A stretch of 34,315 nucleotides of DNA. Source: Bacteroidales bacterium UBA5429. GTDB lineage: Bacteria > Bacteroidota > Bacteroidia > Bacteroidales > WCHB1-69. The stretch covers positions 1 through 34,315 of the forward strand of contig DIRT01000033.1 in the NCBI GenBank assembly GCA_002427605.1. Direction: 5' to 3'. This document shows, piece after piece, positions 32,253 to 34,315 of the stretch (positions are counted from its first letter, which is position 1; each line of letters opens with the position of its first letter). The position numbers and the translations under genes were made by a program. The notes under the pieces were generated by a model that was not told the origin of the DNA, did not search any database, and was given only the letters and a program-made list of their open reading frames with translations.

Positions 32253-33398
32253 TTAAAGTCGCAGAAACAGTTCGAAACTAAAAAAATGGGCATCCCAATA
32301 GCTCAAAACGCGGGCATCCCAACGATAGGGAATAAAGTGGTAATTGATTTGCGCTCCCAAATAGGTGGATTTCATAATCGGAATTAGAGCAGAAATACCT
32401 AAAGCCGTATAAAGTGTTGTAGGCCAATAATATTTTACCTCATCCACGCCAAACGTCTCATAAATTGAGGTATAAATCCAGTCCACTCCCAATCCTGCTT
32501 GCGGATAGATTAAAAGTAAACGAGTAGCTGTTAATGGAATTTGAGTGCTGCGATACCCCAAATGAAATCCAGCAGTAGAAAGTACATTGGGTTTAACCTC
32601 AAAGTATTGCTGCATTGCTTCAAAATTAAGAATATTGGAACGATAAGGGAAACGAAAAGACAAAAACCCATCAAAAAGCCAACGTTTAGCTAAAGGAGAA
32701 GAAAAGCCAATTCGTACTGTTTGCGCATAGCCGACCTGAGGTGCAATGCCGATCTGCCGCATCAAACCCAGTCCCACTACAACGCCCGGATATTGATCCC
32801 GCTCCTTCCGGTACTCATTGCGCATATAACGCCCAACAGTGCTTTTCCGGTATTTTCTTTTTACCGATTTGGATTCAAAAAGATCAATATCTCCGGAAAA
32901 AAGCGTCAAAATCAATTCCTCATCTTGTTGATATTGAGACGTTTCCAATAGTTCTTCCGCATTCTTTTGGAGAATAGAATCCAGTGGGGATCTGAGGGGA
33001 AGATAGCCGTAATATGTTTTATTGATATCGTAGTAGTTATAATAGTCCGATTCCCGGGCATCCTGCATACGATTATAAAACTGCTCATAGTAACCCATAT
33101 CGAAGTAAGAGGAGACAGCCCAATCGACAGGTTGTTGATGAATCAATTCATACAACATCAAAGTGCGCAATGTCGGTTCATGGTAACCACAGGAGTCGAT
33201 CCAAAGATCCAGGGTAGGGAAAAAGTTATCCCACTGCCGATGGTGAAACTGGAGTTGCAGGTGCGACGCCACTTGTGGGGTAATCCGAATCGCCCGTGCA
33301 GTATCAAAATCGCTCTGCGTGGAATCCGCAGGCGGAGGCGTTCCTCCCCACACGGTTACACTCCAAAAAAGCACCCAAATCAAACTAACCCGACGCAT
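32253..33398 (-). CDS. Unrecognised exported protein with a probable outer-membrane barrel
   Basis: I do not recognise a named family. From the ATG at 33398 it is 381 residues with a signal peptide (MRRVSLIWVLFWSVTVWGG). The first half (about 30-180) is helical and charged, rich in Tyr, Asp and Glu. The second half alternates hydrophobic and polar residues in strands (GVVVGLGLMRQIGIAPQVGYAQ, TAGFHLGYRSTQIPL, YLGAQINYHFIPY) and ends FSFELFLRL, like an outer-membrane beta-barrel. The frame stays open 27 codons upstream, but that stretch is the ATTTCGG heptamer repeat and the promoter, so it is not coding. It is a single gene on its transcript. A cell-surface or biogenesis role is only a guess. 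Confidence 0.65.
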   Translation of the reverse strand: MRRVSLIWVLFWSVTVWGGTPPPADSTQSDFDTARAIRITPQVASHLQLQFHHRQWDNFFPTLDLWIDSCGYHEPTLRTLMLYELIHQQPVDWAVSSYFDMGYYEQFYNRMQDARESDYYNYYDINKTYYGYLPLRSPLDSILQKNAEELLETSQYQQDEELILTLFSGDIDLFESKSVKRKYRKSTVGRYMRNEYRKERDQYPGVVVGLGLMRQIGIAPQVGYAQTVRIGFSSPLAKRWLFDGFLSFRFPYRSNILNFEAMQQYFEVKPNVLSTAGFHLGYRSTQIPLTATRLLLIYPQAGLGVDWIYTSIYETFGVDEVKYYWPTTLYTALGISALIPIMKSTYLGAQINYHFIPYRWDARVLSYWDAHFFSFELFLRL

Positions 33399-33412
33399 TA
33401 GAATTTTTTTTG

Positions 33413-33420
33413 CAAAGATA
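33413..33420 (-). promoter_or_regulatory. -7 box of the outer-membrane-like gene
   Basis: The minus strand reads TATCTTTG followed by GCAAA, as in the fabD promoter. The chosen ATG is 14 bp further on, implying a very short leader and fixing the start at 33398. Confidence 0.6.
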
Positions 33421-33427
33421 TAACAAA

Positions 33428-33441
33428 AAGGTAGAAGGCGG
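33428..33441. repeat. Two heptamers AAGGTAG, AAGGCGG
   Basis: Two adjacent 7-mers share AAGG and the final G. The first is the unit of the larger array at 33698-33725. Alone it would be weak; it counts because of that match. Confidence 0.45.
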
Positions 33442-33445
33442 AATG

Positions 33446-33473
33446 ATTTCGGATTTCGGATTTCGGATTTCGG
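33446..33473. repeat. Heptamer array ATTTCGG x4
   Basis: Four perfect tandem copies of ATTTCGG. They lie just upstream of the outer-membrane-like gene's promoter. Their minus-strand reading can be mistaken for an N-terminal coding extension of that gene. Confidence 0.9.
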
Positions 33474-33479
33474 AATCAA

Positions 33480-33507
33480 AATTTAGAAATTAGAATTTAG
33501 AATTATT
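33480..33507. repeat. Heptamer array AATTTAG-like x4
   Basis: AATTTAG, AAATTAG, AATTTAG and AATTATT in direct succession. The period is 7 with single substitutions. The same unit occurs at 46-52. Confidence 0.75.
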
Positions 33508-33540
33508 TGAATATCATGTGTTTACACTTATAAATAGATC

Positions 33541-33575
33541 TATTTCATATTTCTTATTTCGTATTTCTTATTTTG
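33541..33575. repeat. Degenerate heptamer array TATTTCN x5
   Basis: TATTTCA, TATTTCT, TATTTCG, TATTTCT and TATTTTG. Six positions are nearly constant and the seventh varies freely, a pattern unlike simple replication slippage of one unit. Confidence 0.85.
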
Positions 33576-33671
33576 AAATAAAAATAAAAGGGGGGCAGCA
33601 TAGCTATTCCACTTCAGTTATTCCGTTTCCCCACTCTCCATTTCATACCTTTTTTGAATATGAGTGATCAA

Positions 33672-33690
33672 TTACGAATTACGAATTACG
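33672..33690. repeat. Heptamer array TTACGAA x2.7, identical to the left-edge array
   Basis: The 19 bases are identical and in the same orientation as at 19-37. A preceding A extends the match to the period. Confidence 0.85.
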
Positions 33691-33697
33691 GTTTTAC

Positions 33698-33725
33698 AAG
33701 GTAGAAGGTAGAAGGTAGAAGGTTC
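33698..33725. repeat. Heptamer array AAGGTAG x3 plus AAGGTTC
   Basis: Three perfect copies of AAGGTAG and one variant directly abut the GC-rich inverted repeat that starts at 33726. Confidence 0.88.
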
Positions 33726-33792
33726 ACTCGGGGTGCGACTTCAAGTTATGAACCGAGTAGGGAGTTACACGAGTAGTAGTCGCGCCCCGAGT
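33726..33792. repeat. GC-rich 15-bp inverted repeat (hairpin element)
   Basis: The left arm 33726-33740 (ACTCGGGGTGCGACT) and right arm 33778-33792 (AGTCGCGCCCCGAGT) pair over all 15 positions, with one T-G wobble, around a 37-base loop. The loop and right arm hold CGAGTAG three times (33754, 33770, 33788). The GC content is far above that of the neighbouring DNA. The element ends 3 bp before the stop codon of the minus-strand gene at 33796, so it would form the first structure in that gene's 3' untranslated RNA, but no T-tract follows it on the minus strand, so it is not a standard terminator. Confidence 0.85.
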
Positions 33793-33795
33793 AGC

Positions 33796-34315
33796 CTATT
33801 TCTTTTTCTTTATTTTTTTGAAATTGATATTGATGTTTAAAGCCCAATAATCACCGGATAAGTTATAATACCCATAGGCATCAGGATTTGTTATAAGATT
33901 ATAAAATCGAAATCTCCCGGAGAATGTATTTTGGAAATTTATAGTTCTTGAGAATTCAAAACCAATTAATACCTTATTCAAATCAATAACATAACCAACA
34001 CTTGATAACACACTACCGTGAAAAAAAACTTTAGGAGAATAAATGAGTAATCTAAAATTTGAATAATATCCAGTATCACAATGCAATATATTTGTACATC
34101 CAACAGCTCCGTAAGGTAATAACATCATTTTCATTCCTAATTTCATTTCAAGATAAGATTTTTTACTAACCTTTGTCTTAAATTTTACGGATAATGGAAT
34201 AGATGAAGTAAATATTGGAGAATCTACCACTCTTTCTCTTTGAAAATCAGGATTTACAATATCTTCATTATTAAAACCATATTTAATTCCCAATGCAGCT
34301 TCTCGAACAAATATT
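33796..34315 (-). CDS. Probable outer-membrane beta-barrel protein, 5' end outside the window
   Basis: The frame is open from the window edge to the stop at 33796, at least 172 codons, so the gene is partial and its start is not visible. The sequence has alternating strands typical of a Bacteroidota outer-membrane barrel (AALGIKYGF, SIPLSVKFKTKVSKKSYLEMKLGMKMMLLPYG, VLSSVGYVIDLNKVLIGFEFS, SGRFRFYNLITN, YWALNININF) and ends in a lysine-rich tail instead of the usual final aromatic residue. The family is not recognised. A hairpin element lies just after the stop. Confidence 0.55.
   Translation of the reverse strand, partial: IFVREAALGIKYGFNNEDIVNPDFQRERVVDSPIFTSSIPLSVKFKTKVSKKSYLEMKLGMKMMLLPYGAVGCTNILHCDTGYYSNFRLLIYSPKVFFHGSVLSSVGYVIDLNKVLIGFEFSRTINFQNTFSGRFRFYNLITNPDAYGYYNLSGDYWALNININFKKIKKKK

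Larger units (their letters stand above)
33399..33795. other. Repeat-rich intergenic region, right side
   Basis: No gene is evident. It contains the promoter of the outer-membrane-like gene, six clear period-7 arrays (listed separately), a possible degenerate one at 33605-33646 (TATTCCA and TATTCCG two periods apart), and a GC-rich 15-bp inverted repeat at 33726-33792. Two of the units, TTACGAA and AATTTAG, also occur in the left-edge region. Confidence 0.8.

Noticed and set aside
267..33398. A hidden defence, phage or biosynthetic island
   Set aside because: Nearly all genes belong to conserved housekeeping or envelope families, with no integrase, transposase, toxin-antitoxin or nuclease clusters.
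33726..33792. Ordinary rho-independent terminator
   Set aside because: The loop is 37 bases and the minus-strand tail after the stem is not T-rich. The T-rich tract on the plus-strand side is the lysine codons of the minus-strand gene read in reverse.

Overview
The window is chromosomal DNA of a Bacteroidota bacterium, probably in or near Bacteroidales. The evidence is a low-GC sequence, promoters of the Bacteroidota type (TAnnTTTG -7 boxes in front of many genes), almost no Shine-Dalgarno motifs, a type IX secretion (T9SS) cargo protease plus a T9SS plug-domain protein, and lineage-typical families (long NusB, DUF1573 lipoprotein, TonB of the PEFPGG type, DUF4139/DUF4140 protein). Thirty-one protein genes cover about 95% of the sequence. 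I see no tRNA, rRNA, CRISPR array, transposase, phage or recognisable defence genes.

Layout. 1-266: non-coding, four short period-7 repeat arrays and the nrdJ terminator. 267-4161 (minus): class II ribonucleotide reductase and fabD. 4312-7260 (plus): pyrH, a 2TM-domain membrane protein, frr, gcvH, and tonB with its own promoter and a strong terminator. 7408-10123 (plus): nusB, DUF1573 lipoprotein, yajC, a short YbbR-like protein and coaE, with both of the last two lacking C-terminal parts. 10126-14847 (minus): Gate-domain membrane protein, tsaB and a UspA-like protein, followed by the T9SS plug-domain protein and ROK sugar kinase with their own promoter. 14921-17506 (plus): recG and rlmH. 17620-19854: secreted C10 cysteine protease with a CUB-like region and T9SS sorting tail. 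19974-22616 (plus): rfbB, a FemAB/GNAT-like acyltransferase overlapping it, and upp. 22686-25550 (minus): gcvP. 25680-28271 (plus): glycosyltransferase and rlmD. 28291-33398 (minus): DUF4139 protein, family 2 glycosyltransferase, MscS/YbdG-type channel and an outer-membrane-like protein. 33399-33795: a second repeat-rich intergenic region with six clear heptamer arrays and a GC-rich 15-bp inverted repeat. 33796-34315: the 3' part of a probable outer-membrane beta-barrel gene that runs off the window.

How the genes work together. Most are housekeeping: dNTP, UMP and CoA synthesis, fatty-acid initiation, ribosome recycling, rRNA and tRNA modification, replication restart, and glycine cleavage (gcvH and gcvP in separate transcription units). 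Envelope functions recur: T9SS plug and cargo, TonB energy transfer, YajC of the Sec accessory complex, dTDP-sugar and glycosyltransferase genes, and an osmotic channel. The most unusual material is in the two terminal intergenic regions. Many short tandem arrays of different sequence there all share a 7-bp period, two unit types occur at both ends, and a strong GC-rich hairpin lies beside the right-hand cluster.
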